Positions 35,139 to 43,126 of a stretch of 64,000 nt of DNA are shown one piece after another; within the stretch, counting starts at the first letter, position 1; each line of letters begins with the position of its first letter. A model generated the notes under the pieces. That model saw only the letters and a program-made list of their open reading frames with translations, had not been told where the DNA came from and searched no databases. Origin of the DNA: Burkholderia sp. SRS-46. GTDB lineage: Bacteria > Pseudomonadota > Gammaproteobacteria > Burkholderiales > Burkholderiaceae. Where the stretch lies: contig NZ_PTXL01000001.1 of the NCBI RefSeq assembly GCF_004343775.1, positions 1,178,001 through 1,242,000 of the forward strand, in the 5' to 3' direction. A program made the translations under genes and the position numbers.

Positions 35139-36280
35139 CAGCAGCACGCTCCCGACGTCTTGTAGGTCAACACCGGCGCGAGCCGCGCCAGCTTGCGCAG
35201 CAGCCCCGCCGCTTCGAGCGCGTCGACGACGCTGTCGATCGGCTTGTACGCTTGCGGCGCCTCTTCATACAGCAGCTCGCGGTTCTCGCAGACGACATGG
35301 CTGCCGAGCCGCGTGCGGGTCAGCTGCCATGGCGCGAAGCGCCGTTCGAGCCGGCCCCGGCAATCGCCGCGCGCCCACTTGCGCCCGGCGCCGTGCGCGA
35401 GCGACGCAAGGCTCGCCGCGTCGTCGCGTTGCAGCGGCTCGACGAGATAACTGTAGTCGCCGCGCGAGCCGGGGATGACGACCGGCCCCGCGTCGGCGGG
35501 CGTCGCGCCCTTGCGATGCAGCCAGCCCGCCGCGCCGTCGACGACGGCGCGGCTGACCAGGTTGTGGTTGACGTCGAGAAGGCGCGTGCCGCCGCTGCGC
35601 CAGCGCGCGAGCATGCGTCGCGCGATCAGCTCGCGGTTGGCGACCGCGTAGCGCAGCGCCTCGTCATGACGCTGCAGGTAGGCCGCGCACTCGGCGCGCG
35701 TGTCGTCGAGGGCGTTGTAGCCGTGCGCGTCCATGTGCCGTTCGAGAATCGACTGGCCGAAGCCGCGCGAGCCGCTGTGCACGAGCAGCTGCAGCCGGTT
35801 GCGTTCGAGGCCGAGCGCATGCACGGCGTCCTCGTCGTACACGTGGTCGAGCTTCTGCAGCTCGGCGAAGTGATTGCCGCTGCCGATCGTGCCGAGCGAC
35901 GCGGCGAACGCGTGATCGGCCAGGCCGGTGTCGGCGATCGACGACTGCCAGCTGTCGCCGAGGCGCGCGTCGATCGAGCCGAGCTGCACGACGAGCCGCA
36001 CCGCGCTGGCGCGCCGCGCGTCGAGCGCGGTTTGCCACAGCGCCATGCCGCAGCCGATGTCGCCGCCGATCAGCGCCGGATACAGGCAGCCGACCGAGAA
36101 GAACGCGGCGCCGACCGGATAGCCGCGCCCGGGATGAAGATCCGGCATGCCGGCGACACGCCGCATGCCCGGAAGGGTGGCAGCGAGTTTCAGCTGCCGG
36201 ATCGCTTCACCTTCGATCCAGGTGTCGGCGGACGCGTACAGGGTGACGCCATCCGCCAGGTTTTGCTGGGAATTGCCCAT
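35138..36280 (-). CDS. rtcB: RNA-splicing/repair ligase RtcB (RtcB2 type)
   Basis: 380 residues from ATG 36280. RtcB motifs: MPDLHPGRGYPVGAAFF, ALIGGDIGCGMALW with the metal-binding Cys, GTIGSGNHFAELQKLD (the H-x-E site), VHSGSRGFG, VNHNLVSR and VVIPGSRGDYSYLV, plus HGAGRKWARG with the His guanylylated by GTP. It joins RNA 2',3'-cyclic phosphate to 5'-OH ends. It is shorter than E. coli RtcB (about 400) and coupled to prfH, which identifies the RtcB2 ribosome-repair form. Upstream lies a 234-base leader with a 12-residue leader peptide. Confidence 0.95.
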   Translation of the reverse strand: MGNSQQNLADGVTLYASADTWIEGEAIRQLKLAATLPGMRRVAGMPDLHPGRGYPVGAAFFSVGCLYPALIGGDIGCGMALWQTALDARRASAVRLVVQLGSIDARLGDSWQSSIADTGLADHAFAASLGTIGSGNHFAELQKLDHVYDEDAVHALGLERNRLQLLVHSGSRGFGQSILERHMDAHGYNALDDTRAECAAYLQRHDEALRYAVANRELIARRMLARWRSGGTRLLDVNHNLVSRAVVDGAAGWLHRKGATPADAGPVVIPGSRGDYSYLVEPLQRDDAASLASLAHGAGRKWARGDCRGRLERRFAPWQLTRTRLGSHVVCENRELLYEEAPQAYKPIDSVVDALEAAGLLRKLARLAPVLTYKTSGACC

Positions 36281-36475
36281 GGAAAATTCCGTTCGATGAG
36301 AAAAATGAACGGCGGGCCATGGTACGGGCAGCGCGTGCGAATGCACTGCCAGACATCGAGTGTCGGGAGGAACGGCAGCGTGAACGGATCAGGATGATCC
36401 GAGGCATCGCCGGAACGACGATGCAGTCAGCTGCGAAGCGTGAACGATGAAACGAACGGACGCGATGAACCCGAA

Positions 36476-36514
36476 CTACGACCCGCGACGGGAGAAGGGC
36501 AGGCTTGCAATCAT
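36476..36514 (-). CDS. 12-residue leader peptide upstream of rtcB
   Basis: ATG 36514 is preceded on the minus strand by AAGGAG with six bases between, a much stronger ribosome site than that of rtcB itself. It encodes MIASLPFSRRGS and stops at 36476, 195 bases before rtcB. Short leader peptides with strong initiation often couple ribosome stalling to expression of the genes below, which would suit a ribosome-repair operon. This is inference. Confidence 0.45.
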   Translation of the reverse strand: MIASLPFSRRGS

Positions 36515-36555
36515 GTTTTTCTCCTTGCGGTGAGTGGGTGAGTGGAATGGCCGCG

Positions 36556-36585
36556 ACTCTAGCATGGGGTGAAAGAAAATCGCAA
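36556..36585 (-). promoter_or_regulatory. Candidate sigma70 promoter of the leader-rtcB-prfH transcript
   Basis: On the minus strand TTGCGA (36585-36580) and TAGAGT (36561-36556) are 18 bases apart and lie about 42 bases upstream of the leader-peptide ATG. The match is moderate (about four of six at each hexamer). I saw no sigma54 -24/-12 pair and no rtcR gene, unlike E. coli rtcBA. Confidence 0.35.
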
Positions 36586-36794
36586 GCGACGCACGCCGCG
36601 TGTTGGCATGGATGCGACAGCGAGGCGGCATTCGTCGTACCGGGCGCGGCGGGTCATGCGGCGGCGTGGCGTAGCATGAACGCAGGCTCGCGCACCGGGC
36701 GGCAGCTTCAGGAAACGGATCGCGCATCGCGGAGCAGGGTGTCCGCACGCGCACACCGGTATCGATGACCCATTTCATCGGGAGATAACGCGTC

Positions 36795-37895
36795 ATGAGC
36801 ACACAGCCAGACAACCAGACCCTGTTGCGCAAGCTCGGCATCCGCGTGCCGATCGTGCAGGCGCCGATGGCCGGCGTCAGCACGCCGGCGCTTGCGGCCG
36901 CCGTGTCGAATGCCGGCGGGCTCGGCTCGCTCGGCGTCGGCGCGACCAACGCCGACGGCGCGCGCAAGATGATTCGCGATACGCGTGCGCTCACCGACCG
37001 TCCGTTCAACATCAACGTGTTCTGCCACCGGCCGGCCACCGCCGACGCGGCGGTCGAACGCGCGTGGCTCGACTGGCTCGCGCCGGTGTTCGCGCAATAC
37101 GGCGCGACGCCGCCGGCGACGCTCTCGGAGATCTACACGAGCTTCGTCGCGGACCGTGCGATGCAGCAGATGCTCGCCGACGAGCGGCCGGCCGTCGTCA
37201 GCTTTCATTTCGGGCTGCCGTCCGCCAACGTGATCGCCGCGCTGAAGCGCGCGGGCATTACGCTGCTCGCCAGCGCGACGAATCTCGACGAGGCCCGGCA
37301 GATCGCCGCGGCCGGCATCGACGCGGTGGTCGCGCAGGGCATCGAGGCGGGCGGGCATCGCGGCGTGTTCGATCCGGACGCGGCCGACGCGCGCCTCGGC
37401 ACGTTCGCGCTGACCCGCCTGCTGGCCAGCGACGGCCCGCTGCCCGTGATCGCCGCAGGCGGCATCATGGACGGCGCCGGCATCGCGGCGGCGCTCGCGC
37501 TCGGCGCACAGGCCGCCCAGCTCGGCACCGCGTTCGTCGCGTGCCCGGAGACCGCGATCGACGACGGTTATCGCCGCGCGATCCTCGGCGAAGGCGCAGC
37601 GCGCACCACGTTCACGACGGCCATCTCCGGGCGCATCGCGCGCGGCATCGCGAACCGGCTGACCGCGCTCGGCACCGCGCCGGATGCGCCGCGCACACCG
37701 GCTTACCCGATCGCGTATGACGCCGGCAAGGCGCTGCATGCGGCGGCGAAGGCGCAGGGCGAGTTCGGCTATGGCGCGCAGTGGGCCGGGCAGGCCGCGC
37801 CGCTCGTGCGCGCGTTGCCGGCCGCCGAACTGTTCGCGCGGCTGGAACGCGAGTTGCACGACAGCATCGGGCAATTGCATGCGCGCTGGGGCTGA
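36795..37895 (+). CDS. Nitronate monooxygenase (2-nitropropane dioxygenase family)
   Basis: 366 residues. FMN TIM-barrel features: [21 protein letters not shown] near the N-terminus, [15 protein letters not shown] (phosphate and substrate His) and [32 protein letters not shown] (phosphate-binding loop, residues about 215-246). This matches class I nitronate monooxygenases, which oxidise propionate-3-nitronate and other nitroalkane anions with O2. It is monocistronic, divergent from the rtcB leader. No linked nitro-compound genes are present. Confidence 0.93.
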   Translation: MSTQPDNQTLLRKLGIRVPIVQAPMAGVSTPALAAAVSNAGGLGSLGVGATNADGARKMIRDTRALTDRPFNINVFCHRPATADAAVERAWLDWLAPVFAQYGATPPATLSEIYTSFVADRAMQQMLADERPAVVSFHFGLPSANVIAALKRAGITLLASATNLDEARQIAAAGIDAVVAQGIEAGGHRGVFDPDAADARLGTFALTRLLASDGPLPVIAAGGIMDGAGIAAALALGAQAAQLGTAFVACPETAIDDGYRRAILGEGAARTTFTTAISGRIARGIANRLTALGTAPDAPRTPAYPIAYDAGKALHAAAKAQGEFGYGAQWAGQAAPLVRALPAAELFARLERELHDSIGQLHARWG

Positions 37896-38017
37896 CGCGC
37901 GCGAGACCGAGTCGAAATGAATCGTCCTGTATCGACGTGCGGCGTCGATACACGGCGATACAAACCGACGTTCCGGGTGGGCTATAACACAGGCATCACC
38001 TCGAAACGGAGCGTCAC

Positions 38018-38392
38018 ATGCAACACGCCGAGCGGTACCTGGGGTCCTGCCATTGCGGGGCCGTGAAGTTCGAAGTCCGCACCGCCATCACGCCGGCGGT
38101 GCGCTGCAACTGCAGCCTGTGCCGCCGCAGGGGCGCGCTGATGAGCCCGATGTTCGACGGCGAGGAGCTGAAAATCCTGGAAGGGCAGGATGCGCTGACG
38201 GTCTATCAGTTCAACACGCGCGTCGCGAAGCACTACTTCTGCAAGCACTGCGGCATCTATCCGTTCCATCAGACCCGCAGGGATCCCGCGTGCTGGCGCG
38301 TCAATCTCGGTTGTCTCGACGGCGTCGACCCGTACGCGCTCGACGCCACCGTGTCGGACGGCGCGAGCCTCTCCGTGGTGGAGGACGCATGA
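38018..38392 (+). CDS. GFA-family (glutathione-dependent formaldehyde-activating-like) zinc protein
   Basis: 124 residues. The Cys motifs of the GFA/CENP-V fold are present: GSCHCGAVKFEV, RCNCSLCRRRG and FCKHCGIYPFH, enough to bind two zinc ions. The name comes from Gfa, which was proposed to join formaldehyde to glutathione, though most relatives have unknown roles. TATAAC at 37983 may be its -10. The next small open frame overlaps its stop by ATGA. Confidence 0.9.
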   Translation: MQHAERYLGSCHCGAVKFEVRTAITPAVRCNCSLCRRRGALMSPMFDGEELKILEGQDALTVYQFNTRVAKHYFCKHCGIYPFHQTRRDPACWRVNLGCLDGVDPYALDATVSDGASLSVVEDA

Positions 38393-38532
38393 AGCGCCTG
38401 CTCGCCGTCCTCCTGTTCGTCGCGGGCGGATTCGCAACCGAACTCGCGCATCCGGTGCAGTGTTCGCTGATCGCGGAACAGCGGCTGCGGCTCGGCAAAA
38501 GAACCGCCCGTCACGGCAACGCACCCCGCTGA
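38389..38532 (+). CDS. Possible small exported peptide coupled to the GFA gene
   Basis: ATG 38389 overlaps the GFA stop (ATGA). It encodes 47 residues starting MKRLLAVLLFVAGGFATEL, which looks like a signal peptide or membrane anchor, followed by a short basic tail. No family was recognised. It could be a real small protein translated by coupling or a chance frame. Confidence 0.35.
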   Translation: MKRLLAVLLFVAGGFATELAHPVQCSLIAEQRLRLGKRTARHGNAPR

Positions 38533-38611
38533 ACGCGGCTCCCCGCGCCATCGCGCACCCGCCGGCCGCGATCCGCATCGCGCGCCGGCCATCCCGATTG
38601 CTTCCGATAAG

Positions 38612-38630
38612 ATCGCACGCGATATATAAT
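38612..38630 (+). promoter_or_regulatory. ohrR promoter with overlapping OhrR-type operator
   Basis: The palindrome ATCGCACGCGAT (38612-38623) lies directly before a perfect -10 hexamer TATAAT (38625-38630), 42 bases from the ohrR start. Closely related palindromes occur at 40204-40215 and 40261-40272 before ohr. A repressor bound here would block its own promoter. Confidence 0.65.
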
Positions 38631-38671
38631 GACGGTGTTCGCGCGCGCGATCTTTGCCAAGGAGGCAGCTC

Positions 38672-39139
38672 ATGAAATCGACCGAGACGGTCCCCCGCAC
38701 AGCGCCAAAGCTGTCGGACTTCCTGTGTTTCGCCGTTTACTCGGCGAATCTTGCCTTCGGCAAGGCCTACAAGCCGATCCTCGAGGAACTGGGCCTCACG
38801 TACACGCAATACATCACGATCATTGCGCTGTGGGAAGAGGACAACCAGACGGTCGGCAGCCTTGGCGAAAAGCTGTTCCTCGAATCCAATACGCTGACGC
38901 CGATCCTGAAGAAGCTCGAAGCGATGGGCTACCTGCAGCGCCAGCGCGATCCCGCCGACGAGCGCCAGGTGCTCGTCAGCCTGACGAAGGCCGGCCGGCG
39001 CCTGCGCGAGAAGGGGCTCAACATGGATCTCGTCGAAGCGACCGGCCTGAAGCCCGACGAGTTCGCGAAGATGCAGAAGGGTATCGTGACGCTGCGCAAC
39101 AACCTGATTCGCGCAACCGAAGCGCAGGAACAATCGTGA
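38672..39139 (+). CDS. ohrR: OhrR, peroxide-sensing MarR-family repressor
   Basis: 155 residues from ATG 38672 after AAGGAGG. The redox-sensing Cys is Cys19 in KLSDFLCFAVYSAN, the position conserved in OhrR. The winged helix reads VGSLGEKLFLESNTLTPILKKLE followed by the wing RQRDPADERQVLVSLT. In the family, organic hydroperoxides oxidise this Cys and release DNA, which induces ohr. The ohr gene lies about 0.6 kb away on the opposite strand, and matching palindromes stand before both genes. A second, C-terminal Cys is absent, so this is the one-Cys type. Confidence 0.93.
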   Translation: MKSTETVPRTAPKLSDFLCFAVYSANLAFGKAYKPILEELGLTYTQYITIIALWEEDNQTVGSLGEKLFLESNTLTPILKKLEAMGYLQRQRDPADERQVLVSLTKAGRRLREKGLNMDLVEATGLKPDEFAKMQKGIVTLRNNLIRATEAQEQS

Positions 39140-39209
39140 CGGCGTGCCGGCGCCGGTGATCCGGTGCCGGCACGCACGCTCGGCCGCCTCGCCGAAATTC
39201 TCTCGCCAA

Positions 39210-39252
39210 AACAAAACAGCGCATGCGATTACATCGCATGCGCTGTTTTGTT
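39210..39252. terminator. Perfect 20-bp inverted repeat between ohrR and the DUF4148 gene
   Basis: AACAAAACAGCGCATGCGAT (39210-39229) is followed after TAC by its exact reverse complement (39233-39252). It lies between convergent genes and ends in TGTTTTGTT, so it can act as a bidirectional terminator. The inner part contains GCATGCGAT and ATCGCATGC, the same motif as the putative OhrR operators, which is unusual for a plain terminator. Confidence 0.7.
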
Positions 39253-39340
39253 GAAACTTATCGATACCGATGCCGCGGAATGCATCCCGATGCGTCATTC
39301 ACGCGTTGCCACGACGGTCATTGCCGGCCGCCTCGCGCGT

Positions 39341-39685
39341 TCAATGCCCGAAGTAGATCGAACGCTCGGCGGTGCGGATCACGCGCTTGGCTCCCGACTG
39401 CGCGGCAGCTTCGCCATTGGCGCCATACCCGGCGGCCACTGGGTCGCCTGCAACCGTGTCGTCCGCGTGAATGCGCTTCAGCGCTGCCTGCAGGTCTTCC
39501 GGATAGTGCGGATCGTTCGCGCGGCCCGGCCGGTAGCCCGCGCGCTCGAGCTGGCGCAGCTCGGCGCGTACTTGTGCGCGCGTCACGGTGGCGCCGGTTG
39601 GCTGCGCTTCGTCGCTGGCGAACGCAGGCGCGGTGAAGGAAGCCGAAACGGCGACGAGCAGGGCGGCAATCAGTTGGGTCTTCAT
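39341..39685 (-). CDS. DUF4148 small periplasmic protein
   Basis: 114 residues from ATG 39685. A Sec signal peptide MKTQLIAALLVAVSASFTAPAFA is followed by the DUF4148 core, VTRAQVRAELRQLERAGYRP (about residues 34-53) and NDPHYPEDLQAA. The family is abundant and almost confined to Burkholderiales, usually exported and of unknown function. Here it lies between ohrR and ohr and might be stress-induced with them. Confidence 0.88.
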   Translation of the reverse strand: MKTQLIAALLVAVSASFTAPAFASDEAQPTGATVTRAQVRAELRQLERAGYRPGRANDPHYPEDLQAALKRIHADDTVAGDPVAAGYGANGEAAAQSGAKRVIRTAERSIYFGH

Positions 39686-39737
39686 GGTGTACCTCGATAG
39701 CAAAGGATGTGAAAGTCAGCGCGTCTGATTCGGATGT

Positions 39738-40157
39738 TCAGACGATATTGATCGTGACGTCGATGTTGCCGCGCGTCGCTTTCGAATACGGGCAGGTCTG
39801 GTGCGCGGCATCGACGATGCGCTGCGCGACGTCCCGCTCGAGGCCCGGCAGGCTGACGTTCAGGCGCGCCTGCAGGAAGTACTCGTTGCCGCCCGTGCCG
39901 AGATCCACTTCGGCGTCGACCGCAAGGTCCGCCGGCAGCGCGACTTTCGACGCGCGCGCCGCGAGCTGCATCGCGCCGATGAAGCAGGCCGACCAGCCGG
40001 CGGCGAACAGCTGCTCGGGGTTGGTGCCGGTGCCGGCGCTGCCCGGCGACGAAAGCTGCAGGTCCAGGCGGCCGTCGGAACTGCGGACCGCGCCATCGCG
40101 GCCGCCGGACGACGTGTGCGTTTTACCGGTGTACAGCACTTTTTCGATCTTGCTCAT
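39738..40157 (-). CDS. ohr: Ohr, organic hydroperoxide reductase
   Basis: 139 residues from ATG 40157. Both catalytic Cys residues are visible: AAGWSACFIGAMQLA and HQTCPYSKATRGN, the peroxidatic and resolving positions of the Ohr/OsmC fold, and the N-terminal TGKTHTSSGGRDG is typical. Ohr reduces fatty-acid and alkyl hydroperoxides with lipoylated proteins as electron donors. Its upstream region carries palindromes ATCGCATGCGAT and ATCGCATCCGAT, which match the site before ohrR. Confidence 0.95.
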   Translation of the reverse strand: MSKIEKVLYTGKTHTSSGGRDGAVRSSDGRLDLQLSSPGSAGTGTNPEQLFAAGWSACFIGAMQLAARASKVALPADLAVDAEVDLGTGGNEYFLQARLNVSLPGLERDVAQRIVDAAHQTCPYSKATRGNIDVTINIV

Positions 40158-40194
40158 GGTGATTCCTTCGGGTGTCGTTGCGGGTATTGGCTTA

Positions 40195-40272
40195 TGCGAT
40201 TCGATCGCATGCGATGCATTCTGGAGGAGGCGATTCACCATGTCAAGCGGTTTCGATTAAATCGCATCCGAT
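40195..40272 (-). promoter_or_regulatory. ohr upstream region with two OhrR-type palindromes
   Basis: ATCGCATGCGAT (40204-40215, perfect palindrome, with an extra TGCGATTCGATCGCA overlapping at 40195-40209) and ATCGCATCCGAT (40261-40272). On the minus strand the second is preceded by ATATATAT-like DNA that may be the -10/-35 area. Spacing of the two sites is 57 bases. Likely bound by OhrR. Confidence 0.6.
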
Positions 40273-40376
40273 ATATATGGCGCAATCCGGAACCCATTTG
40301 CACCCGGCTCGCCGTCCGCCGCCGGGCAGGGGCCTCCCGGCGGCGCATCGTTCGACGCGGGCGCGCATGCGGGCGC

Positions 40377-40841
40377 TCACGCCGGCCACAGCTCCGCGAT
40401 CACCACGAGCGCGACGGTCGCATCTGCCGGCAACTGGCGGTGCGAGAACGCCGAGCGCGCATGGCCGGCCTTGTCGCCCAGCACGGCCGCGAACAAGTCC
40501 GACGCGCCGTCGATCACCGCCGGCTGGCCATGGAAACCGTCGGCGGAGCTCACATGCCCCTCGACGCGTACGATGTGATGCAGTCGATCGAATCCCCCGA
40601 GGTGCCGGTCGATCTGCGCGAGCACGTTGAGCGCGGCCAGGCGTGCCGCCTGCCGGCCTTCGTCGACGGTGCGCTGTTCGCCGACCCGCCCGGTGAAAGC
40701 CATCCGGCCGCCGGCAAGCGGCACCTGTCCGGAAATGAACAGCAGGTTGCGGGCTTCGCTGACTGCCGTATAGCTGCCCAGCGGTTGCGGCGGCTCGGGC
40801 AGGCTGAGGCCGAGTTCGGCGAGTTTCCGTGCAACGGTCAT
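40377..40841 (-). CDS. RidA/YjgF-family protein (YabJ subgroup, long form)
   Basis: 154 residues from ATG 40841. It starts ARKLAELGLSLPEPPQPLGSY and has LLFISGQVPLAGGRMAFTGRVG, the 'TxxYSGQVP'-like strand, and HHIVRVEGHVSS. The catalytic Arg of RidA enamine deaminases is represented by the Arg in IVRVEGHV. The ~150-residue length fits the YjgH/UK114-like branch often called RidA family. It is convergent with nothing and divergent from a LysR gene across a 278-base gap, so the LysR product may control it. Confidence 0.88.
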   Translation of the reverse strand: MTVARKLAELGLSLPEPPQPLGSYTAVSEARNLLFISGQVPLAGGRMAFTGRVGEQRTVDEGRQAARLAALNVLAQIDRHLGGFDRLHHIVRVEGHVSSADGFHGQPAVIDGASDLFAAVLGDKAGHARSAFSHRQLPADATVALVVIAELWPA

Positions 40842-41119
40842 GTCGTGCTCCTTTCCGGTGAAATCGTGAGCGGGATCGGCTGCAGCGGCTGCCGCACGTC
40901 CGAACGCATTGCAGTCAATGTAGTTGCGTGTGCGCGAGCGGTAAATGTCATCGGCGCAAATGACTGCGAACGCGATGTAACGAATGCGGCGCGCGGGCGG
41001 CCGCGCTGGTTTCCCCTGCGATATTCGTGCACACTCGTTCATCCGCTCGGGCATGGCCGCCCTCGTGACGGCCGACATCGAACCGCCCGCCACGCCCCCG
41101 ACGCCGCAGGGAAACACGC

Positions 41120-42055
41120 ATGCAACGAAAATTCGACGACCTGCTGCTCGGCAGCATCGAACTGTTCTGCCTGGCGGCCGAGCTCGGCAGCTTCACGCAG
41201 GCGGCGACGGCCGCGAGCGTCACGCCGGCGGCGGTCAGCCGGTCGGTCGCGCGGCTCGAGGAACGGCTCGGCGTGCGGCTTTTCGTGCGCACGACACGGC
41301 AGATCCGCTTGACCGACTCGGGGCGGCGCTACTTCGAGCAGTGCCGGCAGGCGCTGTCGCAACTCGTCGACGCGGAACGCGAAGCGACGGGCCAGCAGGC
41401 CACGCCCGCCGGCGTGCTGCGGATCAGCATGCCGACGCCGTACGGGCACTATCGGGTGCTGCCGCTGCTGCCGGGGTTTCGCGAACGCTATCCGGACGTG
41501 CAGGTCGAGGTGCACCTGAGCAACCGGAACATCGACTTCGCGGAAGAGGGCTTCGATCTCGCGATTCGCGGCCGCGCGCCCGCGGATTCGAGCCTGATCG
41601 CCCGCAAGCTGGAAGACGCGGAGCTCGTCGCGGTCGCGACGCCCGCTTACCTGAAGCGCGCGGGCGTGCCGACCTCCGTCGACGACCTGCACGCGCACGA
41701 ATGCATCCAGTTCGAATTGCCGAGCAGCGGCCGCAATATTCCGTGGCTGTTTCATCACGCGTCCGGGGAGGCACTCGACGTCGCGACGACGGGCGGCTAC
41801 GGCACCTCCGGCGACGTGCTCGCCGGCGTCACGCTCGCGCGCCACGGCGCGGGGCTGTTCCAGACCTACCGCTTCATCGTCGAGCAGGATCTTCGCGAAG
41901 GCCGGCTCGTCGAGGTGCTGGCCGGGCAGGGCGGCCGTTCGCGGCCGTTCATCCTGCTCTATCCGCACGGACGCTATCTCGCGTCGCGCGTGCGCGTGTT
42001 CGTCGATTATCTCGTCGAGCAGCTCGCGCACGCGCCGAAAAAACGGACCCGCTAA
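41120..42055 (+). CDS. LysR-family transcriptional regulator
   Basis: 311 residues. LysR helix-turn-helix: ELFCLAAELGSFTQAATAASVTPAAVSRSVARLEERLGVRLFVRT (residues 14-58), then LTDSGRRYFEQC and an effector domain beginning GVLRISMPTPYGHYRVLPLLPGF. This pattern, with ISMP and the DFAEEGFDLAIRGR segment, is the common CrgA/DmlR-like subgroup. The divergent RidA-family gene and the downstream convergent SDR gene are possible targets. Confidence 0.93.
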   Translation: MQRKFDDLLLGSIELFCLAAELGSFTQAATAASVTPAAVSRSVARLEERLGVRLFVRTTRQIRLTDSGRRYFEQCRQALSQLVDAEREATGQQATPAGVLRISMPTPYGHYRVLPLLPGFRERYPDVQVEVHLSNRNIDFAEEGFDLAIRGRAPADSSLIARKLEDAELVAVATPAYLKRAGVPTSVDDLHAHECIQFELPSSGRNIPWLFHHASGEALDVATTGGYGTSGDVLAGVTLARHGAGLFQTYRFIVEQDLREGRLVEVLAGQGGRSRPFILLYPHGRYLASRVRVFVDYLVEQLAHAPKKRTR

Positions 42056-42064
42056 ACGCCTCGC

Positions 42065-42160
42065 CGGCCGCACCTAGCCGGCCGCGCCTAGCCGGCCGCG
42101 CCCAAACAAACGGCGGCGGCACGTGGCGAACGGTTCGATCCGCCCGCCACGTGCCGCCGC
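42065..42160. repeat. 14-bp repeats followed by a perfect 16-bp inverted repeat
   Basis: CGGCCGCRCCTAGC-like units occur 2.7 times in tandem at 42065-42102. After an A-rich spacer, GCGGCGGCACGTGGCG (42113-42128) pairs exactly with 42145-42160. The structure fills the gap between the convergent LysR and SDR genes and probably ends transcription from both sides. Confidence 0.6.
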
Positions 42161-42188
42161 ACGCGTGCTGGATTGCGCGACGGCGCGC

Positions 42189-42896
42189 TCAATGCCCGGC
42201 GCTCTGGCCGCCGTCGACGTGCAGGATCTCGCCGGTGACGAACGGCGCGGCGTCGAGGTAGAGGATCGCGTCGACGATATCGCTCATCTCGCCCATGCGG
42301 CCGACCGGATGCAGCGACGCGAGCGTTTCATGCGTCTCGGGCGCGTGCATCGGCGACTTGATGATGCCGGGCGACACCGCGTTGACGCGAATGCCGGCCT
42401 TCGCATACTCGATCGCGAGCGAGCGCGTCGCCGCGTTCAGGCCGCCCTTCGTCAACGATGCGAGCACCGACGGCACGTTGCTGTTCGCGTGATCGACGAG
42501 GCTCGTCGTGACGCTGACCACGTGGCCACCGCCGGTTTTCTGCATCGCGTCGATCGCGCGCTGCGTCACATGGAAGAAGCCGTCCAGGTTCACGTTGCCG
42601 ATCGCCGCGTAGTCTTCCGGCGTGTACTGCGTGAACGGCTTGGCGATGAAGAGGCCGGCGTTGTTGACGAGCGTGTCGACCCGGCCGAAGCGCTCGATCG
42701 CGGCATCGACCACGCGCCGCGCGGTGTCCGCGTCGCCGATGTCGCCGGCGACGGTGACGAGGTCCGCGTCGTGCGAAGGCGCGATCGAACGGGACGTGGC
42801 CACGACGCGATGGCCGCGTGCGCGGAACGCCTTGACGGTTTCCGCGCCGATGCCTTGCGACGCGCCGGTAACGATGATGACTTTGGATGCGCTCAT
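42189..42896 (-). CDS. Short-chain dehydrogenase/reductase
   Basis: 235 residues from ATG 42896. Classical SDR: cofactor motif TGASQGIGAETVKAF, NNAGLF, the catalytic Ser in VSVTTSLVDHA, and the end motif VTGEILHVDGGQSAGH. In the catalytic helix the expected Tyr of YxxxK is replaced: the sequence reads SVLASLTKGGLNAATRSLA, where Leu or Ser occupies the Tyr position while Lys is kept. The enzyme may therefore be impaired or use another residue. An Arg-rich start (FRARGHRVVATSR) suggests NADPH. Confidence 0.85.
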   Translation of the reverse strand: MSASKVIIVTGASQGIGAETVKAFRARGHRVVATSRSIAPSHDADLVTVAGDIGDADTARRVVDAAIERFGRVDTLVNNAGLFIAKPFTQYTPEDYAAIGNVNLDGFFHVTQRAIDAMQKTGGGHVVSVTTSLVDHANSNVPSVLASLTKGGLNAATRSLAIEYAKAGIRVNAVSPGIIKSPMHAPETHETLASLHPVGRMGEMSDIVDAILYLDAAPFVTGEILHVDGGQSAGH

Positions 42897-43126
42897 GATG
42901 TGCCTCGAAGAGTAATGGGCTCGGCTTGTGTGCCGACCGGATCGACGGATCCGATGGATACGGACTGTAGGCGCATCCGCTCCGGCTTCGAACACCCACC
43001 ATGGAGCAACAGTCTTGCGTCGCAGTAACAAATGACGGCGGGTACGGCAGGGGTTTGAGGGGTGAGGCGGGCTCCGACGCGCGCATGGCACCGGAGCCCG
43101 CCCGATGGCGGCCGTTCGGCCGCGCG

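Larger units (their letters stand above)
36281..36794. other. Divergent upstream region of rtcB and nitronate monooxygenase
   Basis: 514 bases. The left part is the long rtcB leader with the short open frame at 36476-36514 and a promoter candidate (both listed). The right part, about 36590-36794, holds the start region of the monooxygenase gene; GGGAG at 36781-36785 is its ribosome site. No further gene was found. Confidence 0.55.

Noticed and set aside
36207..36407. 66-codon frame overlapping the rtcB start in another frame
   Set aside because: Weak initiation region and Arg/Ser-rich composition typical of a shadow frame.
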